A DNA stretch of 48,584 bases from Hondaea fermentalgiana. Lineage: Eukaryota; Sar; Bigyra; Thraustochytrida; Thraustochytriidae. Below are positions 9,923 through 18,624 of this stretch, piece after piece (position 1 is the stretch's first letter; each line of letters starts with the position of its first letter). The stretch spans positions 155,194-203,777 of the forward strand of contig NPFB01000052.1 of assembly GCA_014084085.1 (NCBI GenBank), written 5' to 3'. The notes beneath the pieces are model-generated. The model saw only the letters and a list, made by a program, of their open reading frames with translations, was not told the origin of the DNA and did no database searches. The translations under genes were made by a program, and so were the position numbers.

Positions 9923-10639
9923 GGCCAGCGCACAATAACGTCTGCAGACTAGCGCGGCCGAGGAGAGCATACAATGCTATAATCGTGCGTCCATCATTAT
10001 TTGCGGCTGTGTGTGCAAGCGCCTGCGGCCGCGTCAGCACTTCGACGTGCTCTTTTGTATTGCTTTGGGAGCCGCATACGTCTTCCTTTTGACGCTGCGC
10101 GGGAAGCACTCTGTGACAATACACGTCTATGCTTTGTAAAATAGTCATTCACGTCTCGGAGCTCGAATTCACCCGAAGAATCGAAAAATGAAACTTCATC
10201 ACTTTCCCCCAGTTGCACGTCCGTTTTTTCCCCTCTCATATGAAAGACGCTGCAAGCTTTTCGGCCCCAATCGCCCAAGTCAGTCATGATGATCATCATC
10301 ATCTTTCCCACCTCCACTGCATTCTCACGAAACTTGTCGACCTGCCCAACCCCGATCGCCGTGTCTCAGGACACAACACGACGAACTGTACATGCTCGAT
10401 GACAAAAAGTATAAGTAAGTCTCCTTCACCAGCAGCACAGACGAGCCTAGGTCTACTGACGTCATCGCCCAAGTTGTCCACTGCCGGACCTGTTCGTCGC
10501 TCTGGCCTTCAAGTTCAAGTTGACCGGCAAGAGCATGTGGTGGGTGGGACTCGAACTCGACGTTTGTCATCAAGCAGCCTCTCGCAGTCTCTTCACTTTG
10601 GAGCAGCAGCAACGCGCAAAGGCTTTTTGCGCGAGCGTT

Positions 10640-12163
10640 ATGGCCTCGCGCGCGCGCGCGACCGCGGGCGGGGAGGCGGTGGCGGGGGGGGAAGAGGAGA
10701 CTACGCCGCTGCTGCCGCAAGTCCCGGCCCGGGCCGCGCTAGACGCGCGGCGCGCGCGGGAGCGTCGCGATGGCGAGGTGCGCGGCGCGGTCAAGGTGCT
10801 CTTGCGCGTCGTGAACCTTGCGCTCCTTGTCGACGTGCTGCTGGCGCTCGTGCTCACCTACTTGCGCGCGGGAAACATTGTATCGTGGTCATGGTTTGCT
10901 ACGGGCGCGCCGTGGTTCGTGGTAATGGGACTCGTCGCTGCTCGGAGCGCAGCCAAGTGGGCGGCGCTTCCACCTCAGGACATCATCGACTTCTCTCCAC
11001 AGCAGTACGGTACGCGGCCGCGCATGGCACTCGCGCGATCCATGCTGCTCGCGTGCGCTGTCGCCGCGTCACTTGCGCTGGGGTTTGCCAAGCTTGACCA
11101 CAAGTTGGCCGTAAACGTGCGCACCGTCTTGGGTCCCGTCGAGGCCTGTCTTTTCGGGCTCGCCCTCTACACAATGTACGACATCTTTCGTTCCCACCCA
11201 GGTTCGGGGTCTGCATCGGGCGTCACAGCACGCGTAAGGGCCGGAGAAAATGTCGCGTCGCGGCTCGCGCTAATCGTGTATATCTTGACCCTCCTGACGC
11301 TGGCGCTCGCGGGCCTCCGCGTGGACGGGCGGCTGGACGTGAGCTGGTTTCTCATCCTGGCATGGCCGATTATCATCATCTCCTTTTGGGCGGTGGCGGC
11401 CATTGGGTTTAGCTTTTTATCCGCGGGCTGGCTTGCAGCGGCCTGCCGCGGAGATCATATTGAGCTCGACGAGGTTGTCCGCGACATTGCAGGCACCCAA
11501 GAGCTACACATTTCCCAGCGGCATCGTGCAGGCATCGTCGTGTTGGCTGTAGTTTGCGCCATTGTTCTTGATCTCGTCGTCATCGGTACCTTTGTATCTG
11601 TTTTTTCCGCCATCAAGATGCTCACCGCGGGCCACATGAGCAAGCACCTGGAGGCCGTCTTTCTTCCACTCATCTTCGACGCCTTTATCGTTCTCGTGTC
11701 GACGGTTGTGCTTGACTTTATATTGTTGCCTTACTTGCGCCATCTTTTTGTTCGCTTGCCGCAAGAAGGCATCGAAAATGATGCGGCGGGGAACTCTTCA
11801 ACCGCTCTCAAGCTCAACACGTGTATTACTTGCCGCTCGCCTGTGGACCGGATTATATCGATTCACGACCCAAACGTCCACGTGGAGAGCCTCGATGATT
11901 CACTCGAGAATGCCGATTGTGCCGTGTGTATGATACGGCCTTCAGATACCATATTCTTGCCATGTGGCCATTCGGGCATTTGCCACACGTGCGCCAAGCA
12001 CTGGATTCTTGGCGCAAGCCAAAACTTGTCCGTGAACGAAGCGATTGCGCAGTTCTCACCGCTACAGACCCCGCTAACGCTCCTGCGCAAATCTCACAAC
12101 TTTTTCATGGAGGCCGGCGAGCTTCCTCTTCACAAAAAGTCCAATCAGGCTGATGATAGGTGA
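10640..12163 (+). CDS. Multi-pass membrane protein with circularly permuted RING-like zinc finger
   Basis: The protein has 507 residues from the ATG at 10640; the open frame begins at 10520 with a TTG. About eight hydrophobic segments lie between residues 50 and 370, in a pattern reminiscent of TMEM185-like proteins (weak inference). The cytosolic N-terminus carries EEETTPLLP, an acidic dileucine (ExxxLL) type sorting motif. Near the C-terminus, CITCRSPVDRIISI (C395, C398) precedes CAVC (C427, C430), PCGH (C442, H444) and ICHTC (C448, C451). In a normal RING the CxxCRxP...I knuckle comes last; here it comes about 30 residues before the first pair. The last 50 residues after C451 have no further Cys pair. 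The likely role is a membrane E3 ubiquitin ligase, perhaps endosomal or vacuolar. The coding call is firm; function rests on the zinc finger. Confidence 0.85.
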   Translation: MASRARATAGGEAVAGGEEETTPLLPQVPARAALDARRARERRDGEVRGAVKVLLRVVNLALLVDVLLALVLTYLRAGNIVSWSWFATGAPWFVVMGLVAARSAAKWAALPPQDIIDFSPQQYGTRPRMALARSMLLACAVAASLALGFAKLDHKLAVNVRTVLGPVEACLFGLALYTMYDIFRSHPGSGSASGVTARVRAGENVASRLALIVYILTLLTLALAGLRVDGRLDVSWFLILAWPIIIISFWAVAAIGFSFLSAGWLAAACRGDHIELDEVVRDIAGTQELHISQRHRAGIVVLAVVCAIVLDLVVIGTFVSVFSAIKMLTAGHMSKHLEAVFLPLIFDAFIVLVSTVVLDFILLPYLRHLFVRLPQEGIENDAAGNSSTALKLNTCITCRSPVDRIISIHDPNVHVESLDDSLENADCAVCMIRPSDTIFLPCGHSGICHTCAKHWILGASQNLSVNEAIAQFSPLQTPLTLLRKSHNFFMEAGELPLHKKSNQADDR

Positions 12164-12322
12164 AAACCATGATTGCGCTCTCTGTCGATGATGTGGACAT
12201 TCTAATGTGGAAAAGGAGCTTTCTTCTCAAGTGTGGATGGAATCTTTTGTCTTATGACAAGGCTCACTCGCCTGCATTCTCTGTCATCGCAAGCGCAAAG
12301 TCGTATCTGGAAGTACAGTCAC

Positions 12323-12417
12323 ATTGAAAAGGAACAAGTTTGTTTCATACATCAAGGCGGTGTAGAACAAGGATACGACTGCGAGCTAGATTGAAAAGAA
12401 GCAATTTTGTTTTTATA
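12323..12417. repeat. Imperfect direct repeat in a convergent spacer
   Basis: ATTGAAAAGGAACAAGTTTG (12323-12342) recurs as ATTGAAAAGAAGCAATTTTG (12390-12409), both followed by T-rich sequence. GTCGTATC and GATACGAC flank them in inverted orientation. The repeat lies between two 3' ends. Confidence 0.5.
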
Positions 12418-12433
12418 GAATCTTGGTGTAACC

Positions 12434-13984
12434 TCATTGCTTGTTCGAAGCAAACGTTTGGAACATCAGTGCGATTCCAAACAGCGATACGAATGCGAGC
12501 ATACTCATCTTGGCAAGGATGGGATACACCCAGACAAAGATGACCTCGTGAAGGTGGAGATATACTGTGTGGGGCAGAATCGAATATAGGAGGGAAAGCG
12601 GTTGTAGCAGCATCTGAATCATATCTGGCGACAGCGTTCCACTCGAGGCACATGAAATTACTATGCCGTCGATGAGAAGTGTGCAGCTTGGCGTGAGAGG
12701 AAGGTACAGACTGGTCGTCGGAACGGAATGAACAGCCGCAACCGTGACGGTTGCGTTTTCACCAACGAGAACGAGAGAGTCGCCTGGAGCAACCAGGGCG
12801 GCCTCTGCGAGCCCTCGTCCGTAGACAGGCAAGAGATGATCGCCGGTGAGGAGCAACTTCCGATCATCTGAAGTGATAATACGCAGTACGCTAACCTTGG
12901 GCGTTTCCGGCCTCGTAAGGTGGGGCATGGCTAGCACAGTCTCGAATTCGCCGCTCTGACCAACAACGAGGTCCCCCGGGGTGAGTTCTCTTGCAAATTT
13001 GTACATTCCTGATGGAAGTGTAACCTTACTGTCACCGCCAAGACAACCAGAACCATCTTGTGGTGTTTGTGATGGATAGGATCCAAACTCCGGCTCCGTT
13101 GTCGGCCACGGCGTTGGTCGCGGCGTCGGCGGTGGTGGGACGGAATAATTTGGATTTGCAGAGGCGCCGGCTCTCCAGCAAAGACCACCGCCAGGCTGAT
13201 ACGCATAGCCATCGCCGCGGATCTTCATGGTGCAGCCGTATTTATTCCCTGACATAACCACCTCGTGGTAAACATCGACAGCAGCAATGGGCCAGTACTT
13301 TGCTCCTTCGTTCCTGGGATTGCTGACGCGCCATACCTTTGCATCAACCCAACAAGGCCAAGCATGATTCTTTTCTACATAAATGTCGATGCCGGTCATG
13401 AATGCTCCTTGACTGTTGATTTGACCTCCGTAGCTCCACGTGACCCACCATTTCGCTTCCGCGCACCTGTTCCCAAAGCCATTTTTTACGTATATGGAGG
13501 CCGCCTGCACACTTCGCTTGACATTTTGAAAACCGTGAACAGAGTCCCAATCATAGCCATCTGGGTAGGCTTTGCCGTCGATGCCGTACGAACCTTTCCA
13601 GTCGCCTTCTAATTCAAAGAAGCGTTTGCAAGTGTCAACAAGACCACAAATGACGCGAACCGCTTTGAAGATTTCAATCCAAGGAATTGATTCCTCCGCT
13701 CGAAGCGTGACTGATCTTTTCACATCCTCAAATATGATGGGCAGCTCAGGCGCGATGTTCGTGAGACTAACGTTAAAGAATTTCTGTAGGCGATCAGCAG
13801 TGAAGTTTGCGCCGCTGATCTCCAGTGGAAGGTCCACATTGTACTCTTCTTCGACCTCTGCTTGTGAATGCTTTAGAGCAAAGTCGAGGATTCTGTCAAG
13901 ACTGGGTCGCGCCGCGACGCAGAAGTTGTTGCACAGGTGAACGGCTTGGATGGCCAGAAGGCCCACGGCATGATGGATTTTCAT
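12434..13984 (-). CDS. Secreted protein with Hedgehog-type Hint (autoprocessing) domain
   Basis: The protein has 516 residues with an ATG at 13984. Residues 1-25 look like a signal peptide. Residues 120-275 form a Trp/Cys/Gly-rich module I do not recognise (motifs GDWKGSYGIDGKAYPDGYDW and WWVTWSYGG). Residues 282-310 are a Pro/Thr linker. A Hint domain starts at C314: CLGGDSKVTLPSG...ARELTPGDLVVG, then LTGDHLLPV with the T-x-x-H pair (T380, H383), and closes with LLIDGIVISCASS (437-448). In Hedgehog and related Hog proteins this Cys starts an N-S acyl shift that splits the protein and can attach a sterol. Residues 450-516 are hydrophobic (two segments, about 456-472 and 480-510) and sit where Hedgehog proteins carry the adduct-recognition region. 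No Hedgehog signalling domain is present. The Hint call is strong; sterol transfer is inference. Confidence 0.88.
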   Translation of the reverse strand: MKIHHAVGLLAIQAVHLCNNFCVAARPSLDRILDFALKHSQAEVEEEYNVDLPLEISGANFTADRLQKFFNVSLTNIAPELPIIFEDVKRSVTLRAEESIPWIEIFKAVRVICGLVDTCKRFFELEGDWKGSYGIDGKAYPDGYDWDSVHGFQNVKRSVQAASIYVKNGFGNRCAEAKWWVTWSYGGQINSQGAFMTGIDIYVEKNHAWPCWVDAKVWRVSNPRNEGAKYWPIAAVDVYHEVVMSGNKYGCTMKIRGDGYAYQPGGGLCWRAGASANPNYSVPPPPTPRPTPWPTTEPEFGSYPSQTPQDGSGCLGGDSKVTLPSGMYKFARELTPGDLVVGQSGEFETVLAMPHLTRPETPKVSVLRIITSDDRKLLLTGDHLLPVYGRGLAEAALVAPGDSLVLVGENATVTVAAVHSVPTTSLYLPLTPSCTLLIDGIVISCASSGTLSPDMIQMLLQPLSLLYSILPHTVYLHLHEVIFVWVYPILAKMSMLAFVSLFGIALMFQTFASNKQ

Positions 13985-14474
13985 CCTCGCAGCCCACCCC
14001 GCGCGCTCGTATTCAGGTTCTGTCGAATTCCCTTCGCCCCCTTCAAGTTGTCTCGTTTGCGCACGACTCGTTTAGACTCCGACAAGGCAATTGTTCCCAC
14101 TCAGTTGCTAAAAAAAGTTTGCACACGTCTCGGCAGACTCGCACGAGATATTCATGATGGTTCCCCGCTCGATCGTAATGTTTTTCATGCTGGCTCGCGT
14201 GACATCTCGGATCTTGTGGCCGCAGCTGCAGCCTACATCTAGCTGCCAGTGAGTGTGCACGTGATTTGCCCTCAGCAAGGCAACAACTACCCCCCCTCCT
14301 GACATAGACTGTAGAACACGATTCCCTGCGCCAAGGTCATGCACGGCAGACACTCATCCAGACAAGATGATTAGGGCCGGCGATTAGTTTCTCATTGAAA
14401 AAAGAAAAGGGGAAGGATTTGAATTTGTTCACGTGCGTCGTGCGTCCACGGCGCAGCAACCGCGCGTGCCGTGA
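13985..14474. other. Intergenic upstream of the Hint gene
   Basis: Promoter side of the Hint-domain gene. A frame of about 100 codons (13937-14242, +) overlaps its start and shows no recognisable motif, so I do not call it. Confidence 0.4.
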
Positions 14475-15262
14475 AAGCTCTCGTGACCTCAACGCGACCA
14501 AACCGGAAAAAACTCGAGTCTCAGCAGTAGTATGGGGACCGGGGAAATAAGTCAATTAAGATAACATACGAGGAATCGGCCCACCTTAAACTTTTTAAAT
14601 TCCCCGTTCGCTCAGTACCCCCCTCCATATAAACAAGGTGATTGACTGTGCAGACTTTTTTCCCAAACATCTCCGTTTCTTCCCATCCGGGTAAATTGAA
14701 GTGCAACCGGGAAAATAATACAGCATCTGACACAATATGAAATATTTATCCTTCACAGACTCATTTTGTGAGGATGAATAGCTTGTTAAGGTGACAAATT
14801 TGCAACCTACATAGCTGTGATCTAGTACTTCTACTTCTCAGCGAATTCTTCCGTGTGGAGATATCCCTAACCGTCAGAGAACTCTTGAATTATCCAGACT
14901 TACCATATTGTTTNNNNNNNNNNNNNNNNNNNNNNNNNNNNNNNNNNNNNNNNNNNNNNNNNNNNNNNNNNNNNNNNNNNNNNNNNNNNNNNNNNNNNNN
15001 NNNNNNNNNNNNNCCGCGGTCAGGTAGGGGTTCTGTGTCGCCCGTGAGGCATCTAACATATTGGCTCATATCTCTTGATAATTCAAGAGATAACAGGCGA
15101 AAAATTTTCACTTTTGCGCAACCCAAAATTAACTCTGTATAATTCAAGAGAACAAGCGTGTTAGGGATATACTACCAAGTTAAGGTGAATTAAAAATTAA
15201 GGAATGTACATACATTTCTATAGAATCGTACAAATCTGGTCGCGTTGAGGTCACGAAAGCTT
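14475..15262. repeat. Composite element with nested inverted repeats around an assembly gap
   Basis: The outer inverted repeat is 14475-14500 against 15237-15262 (25 of 26 bases complementary; core TCGTGACCTCAACGCGACCA). The inner inverted repeat is 14857-14893 against 15139-15170, sharing ATAATTCAAGAG and GTTAGGGATAT. A perfect palindrome at 15071-15090 (TCTCTTGA, loop TAAT, TCAAGAGA) reuses the inner-arm sequence. GTTAAGGTGA occurs in direct orientation near 14788 and 15179. The interior is AT-rich, unlike the flanks. No transposase frame is visible, so a MITE-like or non-autonomous element is the best guess. Confidence 0.6.
14914..15013. other. Assembly gap (100 N)
   Basis: Exactly 100 undetermined bases, a conventional scaffold gap of unknown true length. 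It lies between the inner inverted-repeat arms, so the repeat probably caused the gap. Confidence 0.98.
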
Positions 15263-15406
15263 GAAGAAGTACTGGCCATGGCGGGTGAAGAAGCTAGCTG
15301 AGGGAAAAGAGTGCTGGATCACGCCCAATCACCGTCTCGATTGACAAGCATCCACTTCGAACAAAAAATACTTCCCAGCTCGCCCCGCCCAGCATGTGGT
15401 CTATAA

Positions 15407-15737
15407 AGTGGTCTATTTTCCACCGGCGGCCAAAAAAAATTTCGCTCCCACACGGCGCGTTTGCGTGCGGCAGCGGAAGCGAAAAGTGACCAAACAGAGC
15501 ACACAAAAGAAGGAAAGGGAGGGGCCTCGAAACAGCCCTTGCCAGCGCCCAATCACTATTCTCAACCATCCTTCAAATATATACCCCCCCACCCCCGCGT
15601 CTGGTTTAATAAGTGGTCTATTTTATGCGGGCGGCCAAAAAAAATCGCTTCCACACGGCGCATTTGCGTGCGGAAGCGAAAGTGGACAAATAGTACAAAA
15701 ATAAAGAAAGAAAAAGGGCTCAAAATAGCTCACTGCC
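15407..15737. repeat. Two-copy direct duplication with internal hairpin
   Basis: Copy 1 is about 15407-15545 and copy 2 about 15611-15737. Both run AAGTGGTCTATTTT, then GGCGGCCAAAAAAAA, then a CGCT..CACACGGCGC..TTTGCGTGCGG block, then AAGCGAAA and an A-rich tail. In copy 2 the block is a stem-loop at 15646-15678 (CGCTTCC against GGAAGCG). The 17-mer TATAAAGTGGTCTATTT at 15402-15418 recurs at 24738-24754. This is a dispersed repeat family, not a gene. Confidence 0.65.
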
Positions 15738-16813
15738 GCGCGCATCTCGAAAGAGCGCGTGCTCATCAACAGCAAGGCGGGCCCGAGGACCACGCACATG
15801 CTGACGGCTTCCCAAAAATTGACAGTGAGATCAGCTCGTCATCGCCCGTTGGAGCTTCGTCATCCATGTAAAGAATGGATAACGGAAGTTGGAAATAAAG
15901 ACCAGATCCTTGCGAGTAAGGTCACTATTCACTCGACTCGCGCCGCCTGCCGCCTCGACACCCTGCGGCCGCTGCGCTGCCGTGGGCCCGCTCTGCTTGC
16001 GTGCAGAAGCGTTCCGAGTGTTCTACGATCGTTCCACGTGCGGCCCGGCGACTGGCGGAGAGGCGGCGAGGCGTCTCCGCCACTCAAAGCGCGGGCCCGG
16101 GGCCGACAATGGGTGGCCCTGGCGGCGCGCGGGGGCCGCCGGAGAGGTCTTGGAAGGATGCGGCAGCCGCGGCGGGTGGTGCTGCGAGACGCGCAGGCCT
16201 CGGCGCCAGTCATCTGCTTGGGAATGTGGCAACGGGTCTTGTGTAAATCCCGGTTGGCACGCGCGTGGGTCCTACGCACAAGACTCATTTCCTTCCTTTT
16301 CCTGCTGCCATGGCTGAATGCCGAGACTTGTCGTAGTCCTGGACCATTCAAGCGCCTTGCGTTGCGAGGCACTGCGACAAGGACCAACCGACCACATCAT
16401 CACGACGGGCGAAAAACTGCCAAGAGCACCGCGACCAGTCGCGATGATCAGCGGGGAGGAACGTGTTGACCGGCACGACAAGGCAATCGCCGGAGCCCCT
16501 CTTTAAATTTTAAAGTCCCTGTTGATAGACCGGTTCACCGTCGACCTGAGTTATATTGGGCCACTTCTAAAATAAAATAAAATAAATAAAAATACTAGGG
16601 CGCCTGCACAAGCAAGGGAGGAGAAAAGGCCGCGCTGCGAGGCCCCGCGCAGGGACGCGGCGCGCTGAGACGGCTCGAAGCCGCAACTAGCCCGGGCGGA
16701 GAGGCTGCGGACTCGCGACGGCGAGCGAGGATCTAGCGTTTGCGAACACGTCCGTCCAGAGTAGCTGCTGGTGGTTTTGACTTCTCGTGTTGCGGGCTGG
16801 GAAGAAGGATCGG
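15738..16813. other. Intergenic, no supportable gene
   Basis: Several overlapping open frames on both strands have low-complexity translations. A short acidic/Ser-rich reading (about 15745-15871, +) could be a gene relic but cannot be supported. An A/T-rich AATAAAATAAAATAAATAAA tract lies near 16567-16590, upstream of PET117. Confidence 0.4.
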
Positions 16814-17086
16814 ATGGCGAGTGGCCGCGCGAAGATGGCGCTCGGCGCCTCGTGCGTGTTCACGGCGGCCACCATGGCCTATGTGCATTGGGCCCAGGAA
16901 AACGATCGCTGGGTCATGTATCAAAACGTGCTGCATGATATCGAGCAGGAAAAGGCCGAGCTTTTGGCCCTGCAGCAAGCTGTGCAGGCCAAGAACAAGG
17001 GCGCCGTCGCAACCGCGGACTGCCCCACGGGTCTTTGCGACCTCAAGCAGACGCGCATGGTCGAGCCAGACACCGCGTCGTCATGA
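16814..17086 (+). CDS. PET117: PET117, cytochrome c oxidase assembly factor
   Basis: The protein has 90 residues from the ATG at 16814 (an upstream in-frame reading to 16787 lacks a better ATG). The N-terminus, SGRAKMALGASCVFTAATMA followed by YVHWAQ, matches the PET117 pattern: a short basic start, one transmembrane helix (about residues 7-25), then a charged helix with the HDIEQEKAELLALQQ segment. PET117 is an inner mitochondrial membrane protein that acts with COX15 in heme a synthesis and complex IV assembly. The tail (about 65-90) is longer than I expect and has DCPTGLCDL, two Cys of unknown significance. Length fits the family (about 80-110). It is a single exon. Confidence 0.85.
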   Translation: MASGRAKMALGASCVFTAATMAYVHWAQENDRWVMYQNVLHDIEQEKAELLALQQAVQAKNKGAVATADCPTGLCDLKQTRMVEPDTASS

Positions 17087-17559
17087 GAATTGAGAATTCT
17101 TTACATGTAGTCGACGTGAGATACCTGGACGTCTGCCCTGTCTGTAAATACCACGTCTCCTGTGACGACACATCATGACGGTCAGGATGCGGAATGAGAA
17201 ACGAAAACGAGATGTATGTCATCTCGCGGGACATGAACGAACGAGGAGGACGAAATCTAGTTGTGGAGTGTGTCCCTTTCTTTTCTTCTTCTTCTTCTTC
17301 TTCTTCTTCTGTTTTGTTGACCTTTGCAATGCCTTCGCACGACACCCAAATTAGAAACTCTGCTGCAACAGCAGCAGGAACAGCAGACAGACGTTGCTGG
17401 AGGAAGAGAGGTATCGCCGAAGACAAGCATGGAAAAAGCGCTTTGAAAAGAAAGGGCACCCACGACGGGCAAAGTATTGCAACGAACAAGTCAAGGTGAA
17501 AAGAGCCGAAAAAAAGAAAGGGTGAATTAGATTACGTCATTCAATTGCTGTATACTCTT
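17087..17559. other. Convergent spacer with simple repeats
   Basis: This spacer lies between the 3' ends of PET117 (+) and the 354-residue protein (-). It contains a TTC trinucleotide tract (about 17279-17309) and a CTG/CAG-rich patch (about 17360-17385). No gene is supported. Confidence 0.5.
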
Positions 17560-18624
17560 TTAGTTGTCCTTGTACTTGATACCCGTGCACCAGGGCTTGA
17601 CATCGGCGAGGATCCAGCGCGTCGAGGGCTGGACTTCAGGAGGACAGTTCTCCGTGCGAATCTTCTTTGCCTCGTTCGCGCGGCCCTCCCACTCGTCCAA
17701 AAGCGAGGCGTAGTTGAAGGCGACGTGCACGAGCGCCGGCGCAGCTGCGTTGCGCAAGTGCGAGAGGCCATTCTGCACCGACTGCCGAAGCTCATCAATC
17801 GCCGACGAGTACAGACCCTCTGACGCCACGGCCTGCTCCTCCTTGTGCAGAATGCGTGCGAACTCGCCTAGGGCGATGCCGTAGACACTACGCGCAATGT
17901 TCTGGCGCACTTTGGTCGCCGCAGCGTTGGAGATAATGTTCACAGGTGTCTCGTTGGGCGCTGCAGCAAACGAGATGGACTTGAGCTGCTCAAGCGCGTC
18001 AAGCGCCATCGAAAGGCTCTCGCGGTCACCACGCACCACCAAGGCGCGCGCAACCTGAAGCGCACGCTCGGGATCCTCATCCAAGAGCGCCATGAGTTCG
18101 TCGTTGTTCTTCACTTCGTCAGCGAAGCTGCTGTCAGGCTCCGGCGCGTTCTCAGCAATCCCGACGGAAGCACCGTCCAAAAAGTCGAGGCGCTGCTTGG
18201 CGTCGTCGATCGAGGCCTTGTCCACAAGCGAGGACTTGGCCAGCGAGTCGAGCACGTTGCGACCGGCGCCAAAGTCGCCTGCAGCCACAGTGACCAAGTT
18301 CGCAAGGGCGTAGGCGTCTACGCAAATCTTCTGGTCCATGCCTGCGCCCTTGGTGACAATGTCGCACGCGCTGCGCGTCAGGGCCACATGGGCCTGGATC
18401 ACCTCGCGCCCAGACGACAGCGTCTTGGCTGCCTCCTGGATCTCCGAAAGGTCGTTGAGCTGGTCTCCCGCGGTGGGCCACGGCAGCTCGGCCCACGCCG
18501 GCAGCGACGGGTGCTTCGCCGTGCTCGTCATCATCGCTCGCGCGCCCGCCAGCCGCGCCGCCGCGGGCCTCAGGCTCGCGCCTCGCGCCAGCTGCGCCAT
18601 GTGATTCATCATCTGCGTCCGCAT
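17560..18624 (-). CDS. Uncharacterised helical protein, probably mitochondrial
   Basis: I do not recognise the family. From the ATG at 18624 the product is 354 residues. The N-terminus (MRTQMMNHMAQLARGASLRP and on to residue 34) is rich in R, A, S and M with no acidic residues, a good mitochondrial presequence. The rest is alpha-helical, with repeated Ala/Leu helices that resemble a TPR-type solenoid (about 40-310) but no clean TPR consensus. The C-terminus has WILADVKPWCTGIKYKDN. The frame stays open to 19773, but that 1.1 kb extension is Arg/Ser/Ala low-complexity and runs into the divergent gene at 19611, so I reject it. Internal ATGs at 18612, 18609 and 18600 are alternative starts. Confidence 0.75.
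   Translation of the reverse strand: MRTQMMNHMAQLARGASLRPAAARLAGARAMMTSTAKHPSLPAWAELPWPTAGDQLNDLSEIQEAAKTLSSGREVIQAHVALTRSACDIVTKGAGMDQKICVDAYALANLVTVAAGDFGAGRNVLDSLAKSSLVDKASIDDAKQRLDFLDGASVGIAENAPEPDSSFADEVKNNDELMALLDEDPERALQVARALVVRGDRESLSMALDALEQLKSISFAAAPNETPVNIISNAAATKVRQNIARSVYGIALGEFARILHKEEQAVASEGLYSSAIDELRQSVQNGLSHLRNAAAPALVHVAFNYASLLDEWEGRANEAKKIRTENCPPEVQPSTRWILADVKPWCTGIKYKDN

Larger units (their letters stand above)
7945..10639. other. Long divergent intergenic region, no supportable gene
   Basis: This region lies between the mutase start (-) and the permuted-RING gene start (+). Many frames are open because the DNA is very GC-rich, but their translations are Arg/Ala/Pro/Ser-rich and show no domain. 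It contains GATC-rich repeats (8503-8641), CATCC repeats near 8841-8870, trinucleotide CTC/GCC tracts and a GATGA pentanucleotide array (9844-9922). I take it as two promoters and 5' UTRs plus simple repeats. Confidence 0.5.

Noticed and set aside
10530..10600. tRNA-like T-arm (GAGTTCGAGTCCC on the minus strand)
   Set aside because: The flanking bases do not form a T stem or an acceptor stem, so there is no cloverleaf.
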